A stretch of 64,000 nt of DNA, from NCBI GenBank assembly GCA_038496675.1, contig CM076654.1:3728701-3792700 (forward strand). The letters are read 5' to 3'. Shown in pieces: positions 1 through 12,642 of the stretch (positions are counted from its first letter, which is position 1; every line of letters begins with the position of its first letter). The notes beneath the pieces are model-generated. The model worked only from the letters and a program-made list of their open reading frames with translations. It was not told where the DNA came from and searched no databases. Origin of the DNA: Rachycentron canadum (lineage: Eukaryota > Chordata > Actinopteri > Carangiformes > Rachycentridae). The position numbers and the translations under genes are program-made.

Positions 1-1000
1 TTCAGTATGTGATGCACGCTGCGCACCTACATCAGGCAACGTTTGCATCACGTTGCCTCTCATGTGCTCCGCCACGACACGGTGGCATCGGCACATAGGC
101 GGTTGCAGTTCCCTTACCATCGGCAAACCTTTTACAGTAGAGCGGTCTTATGTAACTGCAACAAAAGGGCTTTGTGCTCCTTTTGTTATCTTGGATCACT
201 GAGAATGTCAAAGCAGATCTCCTTAATGAAGCGGCAGAATCGCTGGTCTTTGGTTTTTAATCTGCAAACAACTGCCTCACATGTTTGGTATATAAAACAT
301 TTTTTTTTTTAAGTTGACACAACATCGTTTTATGAATGTTGTCACAATTATAATTTTTAATATTGAATGTGACCAGTGTCACATGATTATAGCAATTGGC
401 CAGGGAGTAATGATTATTTACATGAATTATTAATCTGTCCATTTTTTTGATTGCTCAATTAATCTTTTATCCTTTATGTCAGGAAACAGTAAAAATGTAC
501 ATCCAATTCCTATAATGCTACATCTTCAATTTTTTAATGCTTTTATCAAACCAACAATGTGAATTGCAATGATACAAAAGAGAGAAAGACAGAAAATCAA
601 ATTTTTGAAGCATATTTATCAAGCAATTTGCTTTCCTAATTAATTTAAAGGATAAATTGATTAGTTTGACTAAACAATATCACACAAGTTGAGCTTACTA
701 GCTTTTCTGGAGTTTGCAACCCAAAAGAGTCTGAGTGCCCATTTACATTAGTTATTTTAAGTATCTTGTAGCTTCATAAAATCCTTAAACAAACTCCAAA
801 TGAAGTAGTTGTAAATTATGCTTGTGCTACATAGCTAACATTACAATTAACTCCTGTTCTGTGAGTTCAGCATTAAAGTTAACTGCTGTGGAAGACGAGA
901 TCAGTTATTTGCCTCTAGTGGAGTTAACATGCTCGCCAGCTAGCCCCAACCCAGTCAGGCTATCTGGTCACTTTCCAATACTGAGTGTCATAATGAGTTT
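1..1000. other. AT-rich non-coding stretch, nothing recognised
   Basis: No reading frame here looks like an exon: frames are short, start at arbitrary ATGs and lack domains or splice context. A T11 run lies at 300-310. I see no RNA gene or repeat that I can name. It is best read as intergenic or intronic sequence. Confidence 0.6.
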
Positions 1001-1530
1001 TCTGCCGGACCCCAAGGTGCAGACACAGAAACAAAGAAATGGACTGAGTACAGATTTTATTTGACCAACCAGATGAGCAGGGTTAGTGGGGCAAGGTCTC
1101 GGGGGTTTTCCAGGGGGGCGGGGAGCGGTGCAGTGGGGATAGTGTTGGTAGCAGGGACCCTGAGGCCGAGGCTGAGGCTCAGACTGGAGTCGGCAGGAAA
1201 GCAAGGGATCGGAGGTCCACACAGAGAACACAAGTTTAGTCGCAAATTAACAAAGGCCCTGAAATACACAGCGCGAGCCAGGGCCCAGTACAACAAAGGT
1301 GAGCGGATGATCTGGCAAAGGCTGGAGAGCTGAGTCGGCTTTTAACAGGTGGGTGATTAGATTTACTGCAGGTGTGTAAGTGGCAAGGAGGCCTCCAACC
1401 CCACCCGGCTCCAGACCAACCTTCAAACAAGACACAGGGAAAACAGACGAGACACACACACCCACAAAGGGGAAGGAGGGAGCAGGGGAAAACAAAGGGA
1501 AGAAAAACACAGGGATCCTGCCACTGAGTC
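1000..1530. repeat. GC-rich block, probable transposable-element remnant
   Basis: A block of roughly 500 bp is clearly GC-richer than the AT-rich DNA on both sides. It starts near a CCGGACCCCAAGGTGCAGAC-like phrase and ends near AAACACAGGGATCCTGCCA. Both phrases, and the internal run with GGGGTTTTCCAGGGGGGCGG, resemble from memory the non-coding ends of dispersed teleost transposons. I cannot name the family. No terminal repeat or target-site duplication is evident, and the several overlapping short frames on both strands are GC-driven and look non-coding. An alternative is an unrelated GC-rich unique segment. Confidence 0.4.
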
Positions 1531-1546
1531 AATGTAGAAGTTCAGT

Positions 1547-1562
1547 TATATATATATATATA
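1547..1562. repeat. (TA)8 microsatellite
   Basis: Sixteen bases of uninterrupted TA directly follow the GC-rich block. Confidence 0.9.
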
Positions 1563-2320
1563 AAACCTTTTGTAAATGCAACAATGGCTCTTAGCAAGAC
1601 TATAAGTGAACAGCTATTAAGGCTATTGTTGAAACCTACAAATAGCTCCTTTAATTGACAGATTCATTGACCGATTGAAAGACAGATGTGTCTCCGTGTG
1701 CTTGGTCCCAGGTCCCAGCCAACCTTACCCTGCGAAGTCACAAGAATAGGAGTTTAGTTAGCTAGCTAACAGCTAGTTCACTTAGCACAGACTCACTCAG
1801 ATGACTCATATTAATGAATTACAAGCAAGACAAGAGTTTTATCACCCTTCACAGGCACCTATTGACCCTCGCACTCACACAAGTCACTAAGTGGTTGAAC
1901 TGTGTGAGGACAGATAAAGACAGTTTTAATACGATAGCACGTATTGGAACTTTGAGACTTCAGTTTCTCTTATCTCAGACCCTGTGAGTGGCTATTTGCT
2001 TTTTTATTTGTCTTGGAGAATCAGGTACATTTAATACCTGACCTAATAATGGGAGCACAGGCCTGTGTGTTCACCCGCTGCTATTGCCAAGTCATTTCCC
2101 CTCATGCTGTTTTTCAATTAAGAGCTGTCAATGACTCATATCAGCAGAAATCCCTTCAACATGCACCTGACTGAATATGCCCAGTCGATACCTTCATCCT
2201 CAGTCGCTGTGTCTATTCTAAGGACAGCAGAAGTCTCCTGTGTTTACCCCTCTCAGCAGATTGGCCTCTGATCTTCAAATCCATGTTTAGCTAAAGTGGC
2301 CCTCTTGGGACTGCGGCAAG
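1563..2320. other. Non-coding stretch with a perfect 14-bp palindrome
   Basis: No gene is recognised. A perfect palindrome, GTTAGCTAGCTAAC, lies at 1757-1770. The rest is unremarkable AT-rich sequence. Confidence 0.55.
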
Positions 2321-2327
2321 CAGGGGA

Positions 2328-2490
2328 TGAGGAGACAGAGAGTGATGGAGCGACAGAGAAATTCAGAGAGGGAGGCCGAGCGAGAGCAATGTGGGGTTGT
2401 AAAGACGGAGAAAGACAGAGGGATGGGAGGATGGAGAAAAAGAGATATTCAGAGAGAGAAATAGAAGAGTTAGGAGGGAGGAAAACCTTT
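2328..2490. repeat. Purine-rich (GA/GGA) low-complexity tract
   Basis: About 160 bases are strongly biased to A and G on the plus strand, with many GAGA, GGAG and AGAAA words. This composition explains the long open frame running through it, whose translation is rich in Glu, Arg and Gly and is not domain-like. No regular repeat unit is present. Confidence 0.7.
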
Positions 2491-2499
2491 CAGGATGAA

Positions 2500-3055
2500 A
2501 TGGCGTTGCCCCCCACCACTCAATCCTTCTCTCCCAGGCCTGATTGAACCTCCTTAGATGAACTCATCAGGTATTCACAAAACCCCCTCTCAACCGCCCA
2601 CCTCCCCAATGCTCTCTGTCATGGATGGAATGAGAGGCTTAGGTCCTTTGTGGATCACTATCCCTGTCATATTTTGAGGTGACACTGCCATCCACTTCAG
2701 CTCGAGGTGGTTGGAATAAACTGGGAGGGGATGTGAGAGAGGGGGGGTTTGATCCTCGTTTCTCCCTTTATCACCCCATCCATGCCACCTCAGCCACCTA
2801 CCCACCACCTATAATGCCATATAGAGGTAAATCAGGTGCATACACACCTGAGTTTTAGTGATATGGGGAAATAGCGGTGGAGTGACAAGGATTTGAGGTT
2901 GGGTCATGAGCAAACAAGCGGACAACAGAGCAAGATGTGAGGAGACTTGAGAGCATCCCTTCTCTGCTTTTTGATGGATGAATATTGTCTTTGTTTGTAT
3001 TTCATCTGCTTATCTGTGGCATCGCCTAGTGTTTCCTTGATGCATCCAAGCGGCC
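2500..3055. other. Non-coding stretch, nothing recognised
   Basis: Mixed-composition sequence with no gene, RNA or repeat that I can support. Confidence 0.5.
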
Positions 3056-3058
3056 AAA

Positions 3059-3093
3059 ACACACACACACACACACATACACACACACACACA
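3059..3093. repeat. (AC)n microsatellite, one interruption
   Basis: Thirty-five bases of AC repeat with a single AT interruption near 3078. Threonine/histidine (or, on the other strand, valine/cysteine) repeats in overlapping frames are artefacts of this array. Confidence 0.95.
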
Positions 3094-3144
3094 TGCTCAC
3101 CCTGCCCTTCCTTCACTCTCTTTTTGCTGTAGTTATTTTATGCA

Positions 3145-3161
3145 TTTTTTTTTTTTTTTTT
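3145..3161. repeat. Poly-T run (17)
   Basis: Uninterrupted T17 just downstream of the AC array. Confidence 0.9.
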
Positions 3162-3290
3162 ATCGCTGAGAAGATAGCAGTACCTGCACATCATTTCTGC
3201 TTCTAAATGAAAAGCGATGGTATCGACAGGCGCTATCGTATACAGACACCGCTGTGACAGAGCAGGCAGAGGAGGACGAAGAAGAAAAGC

Positions 3291-3305
3291 AATCAATCAA
3301 TCAAT
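3291..3305. repeat. (AATC)n short tandem repeat
   Basis: Nearly four copies of AATC, preceded by a GA-rich stretch. A second GA-rich stretch lies at about 3363-3415. Confidence 0.75.
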
Positions 3306-3448
3306 AAGCTAGTAATAAGGGCTCAGAGCAGGATGGTCATGTTAGGGGAAATAACGTGTTGTGGGAGAGAAAGGGGGAAACAAAGACAGGGAGAGGGGTG
3401 AGAGAAACAGAAGGACGATGATACCAGGTAATACACGATATATGGTGG

Positions 3449-3472
3449 AAAAAAAAAAATATATATATATAT
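3449..3472. repeat. A11 followed by (AT)n
   Basis: A run of A at 3449-3459 passes directly into AT repeats ending at 3472. Confidence 0.9.
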
Positions 3473-3630
3473 GTGCACTCATACATGTGAGCGTATGCAT
3501 CCCACCAGTGACACATGATAGTCGTGGTTATTGATTGTTGTTTTCACTGTGACCCCAGAGAGCCTGGCAGTCACCACCGATGTACTGAACAGCACAGTTG
3601 TCACAGCTCCTCCATGCCCCGAGGTACAGC

Positions 3631-3631
<1 letters not shown>

Positions 3632-3678
<47 letters not shown>
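3632..3678. repeat. (AC)n microsatellite, 47 bp, uninterrupted
   Basis: An uninterrupted AC array, long enough to be length-polymorphic. The polyhistidine/threonine and valine/cysteine frames spanning it are translation artefacts, not genes. Confidence 0.96.
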
Positions 3679-3679
<1 letters not shown>

Positions 3680-6318
3680 CATGAACAGAGCGAAACCCTC
3701 GTGGGCTTTGCAGGATAGTTCTACCTGCCGACTCTCTGCTATCGACCCGAAAGACAAGTCAATGACCTGCTCCTAAATTGCCTCAAGTTTTAATAACAGT
3801 GCATCCGTGTTACCAAACTACCGCTCTTGCACAACTATGAATGGATGAAAGAGTCAGTTTACCCAAATTATTTTATGAACTGGGAATAAGTTTCACTACT
3901 TCCTACTGAATAAATAGCGCTCGCCGAAATTACACTGTGGTTTATAAGTTTTGAGAGAACATCATGTCTAAAGCGATGATTCTGCTGAAGATTTTAAATT
4001 TGTGTTTTTTTTTTTTTTTTTTTTACTGCTGTGGGCACCACAAACAAATTTCATTTCATCAACACAATATGGAGTAATAACCCAGCTTTGGCCACACAAA
4101 CAAACATTTGCATAGATCACCCCAGCCTCCCTAAGAATTATATTCATATTTGACAATTTCACACCTCATGAATTATGTCCATCTGTGCTGATACAAGCAG
4201 TAAAGTGACCTTTATGCAGTGGAAAATAGAGAGTTGTAAGTAAGTAATGGGTTGATTTCATGCAGATGTAAACTAAATAACAGTGAATAATTATTGTCAT
4301 TTACATCCAGGGGGCATCACAGTGTCCAGCAACCCACACCAGCAACATTAGATTCCAAAAGGACACAGATTAAGCAACTTTAACACCCGTGCAGTACTTT
4401 GTTATTCATTGTGTGTGTTTGTGTGTGCAATATGTGCAAGTGATCGTGTGTTGCACATATGTGAAGCCAAGGTTCGGTCCTTTGATTTATTACACTATCA
4501 AGATATTCGAAACATTCCTTCCGCTCTATTTAGTTTCACAAGCGCAAAATAAAATTGTGTTTACATTTAAAGGAACAAAAGTCAGCTACAACGTTGGGTC
4601 GATACCAGCAGCCGGTGTCTGAGCAGAATGATGGTTTCGTGCGAGCAGGAGTTCGGGCTTATATTCAAGGCGTCCTGCTAAGGTAAACAAAAACACACAA
4701 ACTAATTGTGTGTTTTAAAATTGGTCCCTGGTTCAGTAGGTCATGAATCAGTCTATGGTGAATTGGATTCTTGAAACTAATTAGGTTCATTGAACGTTGG
4801 GACACTGATGAGTCAATGACCTGTAACACAGTTGTGCAATGTGGTAATGATGCAACAAAAACAACAAAAGACTATAGAGTGAGGAGTCATGACAAAATGG
4901 CATATGGTTGTAAAATATTTGTTTTTAAAGGAAATCATGCTGCCTTTTCACAAAGGTATCAAAGCAAGATAAAAATGAATGGATAAGGTTTCTTTACTGC
5001 AGCTAAAGACCAAACTTCGACAGTTATATTACTTCTGACAGATGCTGATGCTTCAATCACACTGGGCTTTGGCTCCGACTGACTGCTGAAAGAGCGCACA
5101 GTCCTTGTAAACAAGAGGCTGCATAGAAAAAAAAAAAAAAAAAGGTTCAGGAAATCAGCTTAAATTCTTTAGGGGGATTCTGAGCCTCTGTTGGTCAAAG
5201 AGTCAAATGTAATTCATTCACTGTGAGACTTGCCTTTCTTTGGTCATTGCAAGTGTCAGCGGCAGTCTGCTGGAGTATGCTAATGTGCCCAATAATGACA
5301 CGCCAGCGTATCTATGGAGGTCACCTGTACATCTCTGGAGAGAGAGTTACAAATATATCACTGGCCTTATCCAATCTTAGATTCTATCTTATGGTTCACT
5401 AGGCTGACTCGCAGCACCCGACGCCTCTAAAGTCAGCTTCACTTTGCGATTCAGTGACTTTAATGTGACAATTAAATGAGTTAGCCGTACTTACTTGGGA
5501 AATGAGCTAATTTGCTGTCATCAAGTACTTAGGTGGTGCAGTGGTGTGTCGTCAGAACCAGCAAGGCAACCAGTGCTTCACCAGTTAGAGGACGGTATAT
5601 GATCTGATATTGCCTCCACTGCAGTAGGCTGCTGTCCCGAGGAGCTAGCTTGACTACCAGCTGATGCATATATATATATATTTCTGTCATTTTCGTGGGT
5701 GTGGGGGTGTCCCACTGGCTAAGCCTGGGACATGTCAGGCAGAGAGGGGAGCAGCATTCGCACATGCACATTACGGATGTGCCTGTCAAGCTGCTCTTGA
5801 CTCAGCTTCCACCATAGTATTTGTGCATTAGAAAATTACTTTAACAGTTTTTTTCTTGAGCGTGAGGAGGTGGCAGTAGCAGTAGACAAACCACACTGTG
5901 AGGTGTCGTCGTCACCTTCGTCGTCATGTGTGGCAATAAGAGTTGAGGCTGTGTTGTGGAGCAGCTTTTAATAACTGCTTTTTTGCAAGGGAAGCTTTCA
6001 CAGACATGTTTATTTCATTTCTACATTTACAATCAACCATGCAGCATAATACCCAACCTTGTTATTCTGCTCTGCTCTTTTACTTATCATATTAATCAAT
6101 GGTTTCTCTGCACGATCTGCAGTAAGTTCGAAATTAACACAGAACATCAAGGCAGGAAAATACAAGATTATGCATTGTCATTGTAAGTTAATGCTAAATG
6201 GTGACTGGCTTCTGCCAAAAAACAGGAGTATGCCTTTGTAATTATTTAATATGTCATTATTATCGTTATGTTTATAGCCTTGTTAACTGCGGGCCTTTGC
6301 AAATGTCAGTACGTTCTG
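3680..6318. other. Non-coding stretch with homopolymers only
   Basis: No gene recognised. It contains T20 at 4005-4024, A17 at 5127-5143 and a short AT array near 5667-5681. Short frames on both strands show no conserved domain. Confidence 0.55.
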
Positions 6319-6594
6319 TTGGTCGATCGGTTCACTACTTTGATTCAGGCTGAAATATCTCAACAATGTTAGGATGGACTGCCGTGAAATATTTCACCAA
6401 TATTCACGTTCCCCAGGGGATAAAACTCATCAACTTTAGTGATTCCCTGCAGCATTTATGAGGAAATATGTGCAAAATGAATGACTTTCTTGCCAGCTTT
6501 GTTTTGTGCTGGTGCTAAGATGCTAATATTGCATGCAAAACTGAGATGGTGAACAATGTTAGCGTGTTAGCATTTACCCCAAAGCCCTGTACTG
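6319..6594 (+). repeat. Decayed teleost dispersed repeat
   Basis: From about TTGGTCGATCGGTTCACTAC to GTTAGCATTTACCCCAAAGC the sequence follows, with many substitutions and deletions, a dispersed repeat I recall as very common in percomorph genomes. Its hallmarks are a phrase like GAAATATCTCAACAA near the start, GATGGACTGCCRTGAAAT next, a TTCACGTTCCCC phrase in the middle, and GATGGTGAACAATGTTAGC near the end. I do not know its class. No coding capacity or terminal repeats remain. The strand is given relative to the form I remember and is arbitrary. Confidence 0.6.
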
Positions 6595-6599
6595 TCAAA

Positions 6600-8160
6600 T
6601 CTTGCATTCATGCAATAAGCTTAGAATGGGGAGAACAGGAAAGCTCTGCAGATGTTGTAGTCACACAATTTAAATAGCCTGAATTAGCTGTGTTACATAT
6701 TTGAAGTGGTTCCAGTAACAATTGAAATACAAAGCAATGTGCATTTGAAATTAGCCAGAATCAATTTCGTTAGTGTTATGCCAATAATAACGAGCTTTTG
6801 GTAAAACTCTTGTTTTTGAAGCATAGCACACAAACACCTCACACAGCACAATGCAGAAAAACAACACCACAAACCATGGCATCAAAAATAACCAGAGTTG
6901 CATCAGCATCTCAGTCTCTACAGAAATTGAACTTTACAAAATTCATACAGGGAACCATTTGTTATTGAGCTGTTGTGCTGGAATGCTTTAGATAGGACAG
7001 GTGGTCATGGTATCATGGCCACCCCCATATTTTCCACATAATGTTTTGCAAATAACTGTTGTTCAGTTAAAAGTCTGTCTTTTGAAAAATGTTGAAGTCT
7101 TCACAAGCAGCACTGTCACTATAACGGACGCCAACTGGCACAAAACACCATTGAGTCTCATTCAAATGAGACGTACCTGCTGAGTGAAACAAGTGGGGTT
7201 TCAGTTCCAGAGACTGGCTTTTTGGTTGCATTCTAGTCATTGTTTGATGGAGGATTTTTGAGAAGTACAAGAAAACACAATCATTTTACATGAAGTGAGG
7301 CATAATTTAATCTGATAAAAGTCAGCAGGAAGCATATTTAACAATACTCCTGAAGTAATAGAGCCTCATAATGTTTATGTCTGCCTTCAGATAAATCTTT
7401 CACCTCCATATCTTCAATGATCAGTTTTAATAAAGCAGAGACTTGTTGCCGGTGAAGTGGAAAAAGTAAACAGCTAGAGATTAAAAAAAAAAAAAAATCT
7501 ATAGTTATATATTAAGGAGCTGTGTATTGAAGCATCCATCATCCATCATTTAAGTTCAAGTTCAAGTTCATTTATTTATTAGTCCTGCCATCACAAGCAA
7601 TTTCCAGAAGACACTGAAAAACAGAAAATTGCAGTCTAATTGAAGACAAACACAGTTCTGTTGTGTTGAGAGGTTTCAGAGTGGACAGTCTGGTACAAAG
7701 CCCAGGTTATGCACAAACACGTCACTGCCGTTATTTCATCTGAATAGGAAGGGGAAAAAAGATATTAGAGTTATTATGAGGCTATAATCAATTCTATAAC
7801 TGGGATAATGGACACAGGATATTTAAACAGGGTTGCATACTCTATGGGCGTCATCATTATTTTGAATAACAGATCTAGAAGTGCCTTCAGGAACTAATTT
7901 ACCATGTCAAATAAACTCACTGCAGAATATATCCCAAAGATAATCTTATTATTATTGGCTGTTGGATGATGCCTCGCTAAATGTTTTTGAAAAATCACAG
8001 ATACAGAGACAAAGAGAAAGAAATTGAAGCTAAGTGAGTTTCGTGAAGTATCGCAAGGTCATTTCGGTATGTTCCAAACCACATGGGCTCCTTATTCTGA
8101 GCACAGCAGGTGTGACATTCAATTACATTTCTACTGTGTATTATGTTGTTTTTTTGTATA
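6600..8160. other. Non-coding stretch, minor simple repeats
   Basis: No gene recognised. It contains A15 at 7483-7497 and a short tandem of CAAGTT units near 7553-7570, followed by TTTATTTATT. Such short tandems can mark the 3' end of a retrotransposon, but no body is recognisable here. Confidence 0.5.
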
Positions 8161-8163
8161 TAC

Positions 8164-8186
8164 AAAAAAAAAAGGGGGGGGGGGGG
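8164..8186. repeat. A10-G13 homopolymer junction
   Basis: Ten A followed directly by thirteen G on the plus strand. The G run is one of the longest uninterrupted G/C homopolymers in the window and its length is prone to sequencing error. Confidence 0.9.
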
Positions 8187-8189
8187 ACA

Positions 8190-11100
8190 AGAACAATTTG
8201 TGCTCACTGCCTGATGTTACCTGCAAGGTTCTGTAATGTATTGCCCCTCAACACTAAATTTCAGATTTCAAGGACAAGAATTATTTAATGAATATAGTGT
8301 GCATGTTAGAAAATGTTTGAGAATAACTTTACTTTTTGCATTTTAGGTGTATGCTGGCCTCTCAGTCAGTAATCAACATAGGAGTAACACTAATACCCCT
8401 AATTCCACTGCTGCTATTGACAATACTGAACAACTGGTTTATGTTTTAGAAGAAAGATAAGGAGTGTTGATCAAGATATTAACTGACCATTTTAAAGCAA
8501 CAATGTTGTGTAATTTCCTGTCTCTTGGGTCGAATGAGGGTAATAGATTTTCTTTATGTCCTTGAGCTCTCCATTTTAGATCTCTTGTTACAAAAATTGA
8601 TTAAAAAAACTGATAGAAACTAACGTACAAAATCATCAGTCAGTGCAATGATTGCATACTTCCACCTTGTAACCGCAATCAACCAATGACAGTCTCAAAA
8701 AAATTGATCCAGAAAGCCTGAGATTCATACACCACCAGGGGTGGGGCAAAATAAACCTGCAACCCCTGAAATACACAAAGGTTGCATTAGCACAACCACT
8801 GACACTGTGTCAGCCACTGCCAGTTACAAGATAACTAACAACATATAGAAATAACTTCGCTAACAGTTATGATACATATTCTAGTTGCTGATTTTGGTGG
8901 GCAACAGACTCCTCAACGAGTTTCTCCGATGCTTCCTCTAATGCCAATCATCCTAATACTCACTACTCTTTCACCGGTCAACCTAAAACAAGCAGCGTTG
9001 GTTGGTGGGTGATGAGGTTTGATCTAGATTTCTCAACGAGGAAGTTTTAATTTTAAATGTGCTTCTAACCCTTTTTCAAAGTTTTCTTTTCCTTTATTTT
9101 GTGGGAGAACAGTGATGAACAAAAACATTGATCATAGCAGAATATTTTAAAGAATATTTTTGTTTAAAACATGTTTGATGTCTGATGTGTGTGTGTAAAA
9201 CACAACAGCAAAATGATATGCACATTTACAATACTTAATTTGAAGATTATTATTGAAGATACTCTTTTATGGAAAGTATAATTATTTCAAATATGTCAGG
9301 GGTCAGATAGACATGTCTAGGATTCAAATCTCATGTGACAGGAAAGTTTATTTTGAAGGAGAGGGTTAAAAGTATTGTGTAGAAAAACAGTGTCAACAGA
9401 ATGCAAAAGGGCAGAAAGTTAGATGAGAAGTTAATAGCTGTGACATGACAAATGTGTGAAATTAAAAGGTTTTGACAAACAAATTACGTCTATAATTATA
9501 TCCATTATTATTCCTCAATATTCTTCATGTGTTGTCAGCTTAGTTTGATCATGTGTATGTTTAAGTCTATTATCTCTACAAAAGTTGTTTTTTTTTTTTT
9601 TTTTTGCCTTTTTTCATATTGGTAATTTAAGGGTATTGATAATTACTGATGACATCATATCAGTCAAATATCTCAACAACAGTACAAAACAGCACAGAAC
9701 TGTTAACTGTTAATTTGATCGGTTTAATTCCTGGACAAATAAGAATACACAACCCAGCACCCAAAACATTCAGTCATCAAAACATTTTTATTGAAGCCAT
9801 CATCTGCCTCTGTTGTTTCTTCTTCTACTGCTTTTTGATGACCCCACCTACAGAGATTTCAAAATAAAGTCAATCGTCCATATAAGATATAAAAAAATAT
9901 AGTAAATGCAGAACTGTTAGGCCCGATGCTACATAAAAGTCTGAAGTCTAGAACTGAGCTGCAACAAATTATTATTTAAAAAAAATATAAATTGTCTACC
10001 CACCAACAGAGACACAATCATGGCTAATCTTCCACTGAATCCTATCTCATGGTCCTAATAGCGCTGCATATCGACTTTTCATTCCCATCCTGCTGTCTGC
10101 GGCTGCAGTGAGATGAGTCACATCAAATCAAACCCCATCAAGCTCATAAATGAATGGAGGTGTCAGGAGTCAGATTCTTTATTATCAGGAAAGTATTACC
10201 TTTTTCCACCTTTCACACATTTGCGCGCTCTCTCTTCCGCTGGCTCCCTAACTGGCATTCAACAGTTTACTTCAGATCAACAGAGAGACACCAACGGGGG
10301 TCATTCAATCATCAGGTGCAAACAAGTCTGCAGCTCCTTTCTCTGCAATCACAGATTTGATAGTTTTGGGCAATCTAAAGCGGTAGGAGCGTTCGGGTTT
10401 GAACCATACTGTTGATCAAGTGTGGTTGAGTGACCACACTTGCTTAAATAAATGTCTTCTATGACTTTAGGCATCGTTTACTCCCCCTCTGTATCCTCTC
10501 ATTGACTGTGTTCCTCAATTTCCAGTTCATTTCTCCCTCGCCGCTCAAACCACTTCCCTTCATTGTTAGAAATTATCACAAGACTTGATAAAAGATGGCA
10601 ACAAAGCTGCGACCAGTCGCTTTATGCTACCAATTACATTTCCCCAGGCTTGGAGCACCATGGATATTACGGGCAGTGAAACTTGCTTGAAAGTTTTCTG
10701 ACCTGACGCCCATATGGTGAAGTGTTGGTTAAGGTATAGGATCCATCAGGGTTAAAATTTTCTAGCGCTGGGCTTTGGTAGAAGTGAGAACAAAAATCAT
10801 GGTCTCCAGAGTCAAACCTTACATGCTATGCACACACAACCATCAACCCCAAACCCACCATTCATAAGCCATAACACCATGTTAGTTATTCTTTGCTAAT
10901 TAGAGAAGACGGTCTGCAAAAGGTCACTTGTCAAGAAAAGGCAAATATCTGTTTGAACAAAAAGCCAGTGTTATTTTTCTAGCAAATGTCTCTTCCAGCA
11001 GCCAAAGTTTGAGAACAGCCATAACAGAGTGCATCAAAAGATGAATCAAACTCGCACAAGTTGTGCTAGAGATGATATTTATTCAACCAGTCATCTTTTC

Positions 11101-12600
11101 TTTTTTCTTTTTCTTTTTTTTTTTAAGTATAGCAAATTGTCCTTGTGCACCCAGACCGGGGCCTCGAGTGCAGCACAAATTATCCACATGTAGTGTTGCA
11201 TTATCTGACCTGTGTGAACTGATGCTTTTTGTACATTGCAGACAAAAGAAGAGAAGGTACAGCAGCTGGGTTAATTTCATTCCAGGGACTGAATGTGATG
11301 ATGTTAATGTAATTTTCTTTGAAGAACTGATGTACATCAATGATGAAAAATAGGACAGTTGTATATGTTGAGCCTGACTGAACCCATCAAGAGTTTATCA
11401 AACTTGATGTAGATGAATGTAGATGTAGCCTTATCAAGTAAATGACAAATTCACCTTTATGCTGCAGGTGGGCTGGTCTGAATAGAGAAATAGATCTAGT
11501 TTAGATATGTTTTTAAGATAACTTTAAGTTATATTAAGCAGTGCTTTTTGTTGCTGTGCCAAGATGATAGTTCCCATGTTTAATCAAAGTTGAATCAGTT
11601 GAGATATTCACCTGAGGCTTTTATTATTATTATTCTGTAAGTATTAATGGCTCATAGCACATTATTATTATTGGAAGTAGATTGCTGACTTCTCCTGTGA
11701 TTTTACTGTGTGTCACTGTCAGATTTATTGGTTGTGTCAGGAAAGGACTGAAATATTCAAAAACAAGCATGGAATTAAATTCTCACACATTTAGATGTTT
11801 TCATATGGCGCCCTATTTATTGTTTTAATTATGGAGGACATGTTGACCAGCAAGTGAGCGCAGGGCTGACAACTGATCTCACAGCAGTGAATCAGCTAAA
11901 TATACTCCAGATCTGTTTGTCTACATAAACACTGCACCTTATAATTTATTAACTGGTTTACAAGCATTTTGCACATGGCAAATATAGAGGAAATTGGGGC
12001 ACTGAGATTTTTTTCTTCTAAGCCAATCCCTCTGTGTGAGTTATTAAACCACAGAGCATTGATTTCCTCTTTGAGTGTGTGCATTAGCAAGAGAAAGAAG
12101 GGATTGAGTTCTTGACATGATTAACAAATGTGCATTGTGCGAAGGAACTGACTGATAAATTGTTACCTGACAGGTCAGTTGAAGCTATTTAAAAAGAATC
12201 GGGGGCTCAGGAAATATTTGAGATTGGAGTCCTGAATCAGAGCCAAGTCATTCACCGAGTGCAATGAATGTGAAGGTGTTTCTCTCATTGATTCTCGGCC
12301 ATGAAAACATCTCATAACAGCCCACGATGGTACATAAATACATGTTGGCACGTGGACCAGCATTATTCATAAAAAAAAAAAAAAAAAATCAAAAAAAAAT
12401 CTGCAGCTTACAAATGTCACTACATATTAGCATTCAGCAAGAAGTTCAGGACATTGAAGCTTTTACAGTGGCCCTTAGCGCTTTCCGAATGTGGTTTCCT
12501 ACAAAGGGGTGAGGTTACACATCTGACACCACAGGGTGATGTAGAAAACTTTAACAATTCATAAATGTTTTCAAAGGGGAAAGGAATTATTGTGCTTCAA
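8190..12600. other. AT-rich non-coding stretch
   Basis: No gene or nameable repeat was found. Simple sequence includes T18 at 9588-9605, T-rich DNA at 11095-11124, and A18 at 12371-12388 followed by A9 at 12391-12399. One perfect hairpin near 10.4 kb is listed separately. Confidence 0.55.
10417..10442. other. Perfect 10-bp inverted repeat with 6-nt loop
   Basis: CAAGTGTGGT at 10417-10426 is followed after six bases by its exact reverse complement at 10433-10442. No T run follows on either strand, so it is not terminator-like, and no gene lies next to it. The function is unknown and chance cannot be excluded. Confidence 0.6.
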
Positions 12601-12642
12601 ACTTGCATTACAGATTTTTTTTTTTTTTTGGCAGCTTGGAGG

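Noticed and set aside
3479..3776. His/Thr-repeat and Cys/Val-repeat proteins
   Set aside because: Direct translations of the CA/GT microsatellite.
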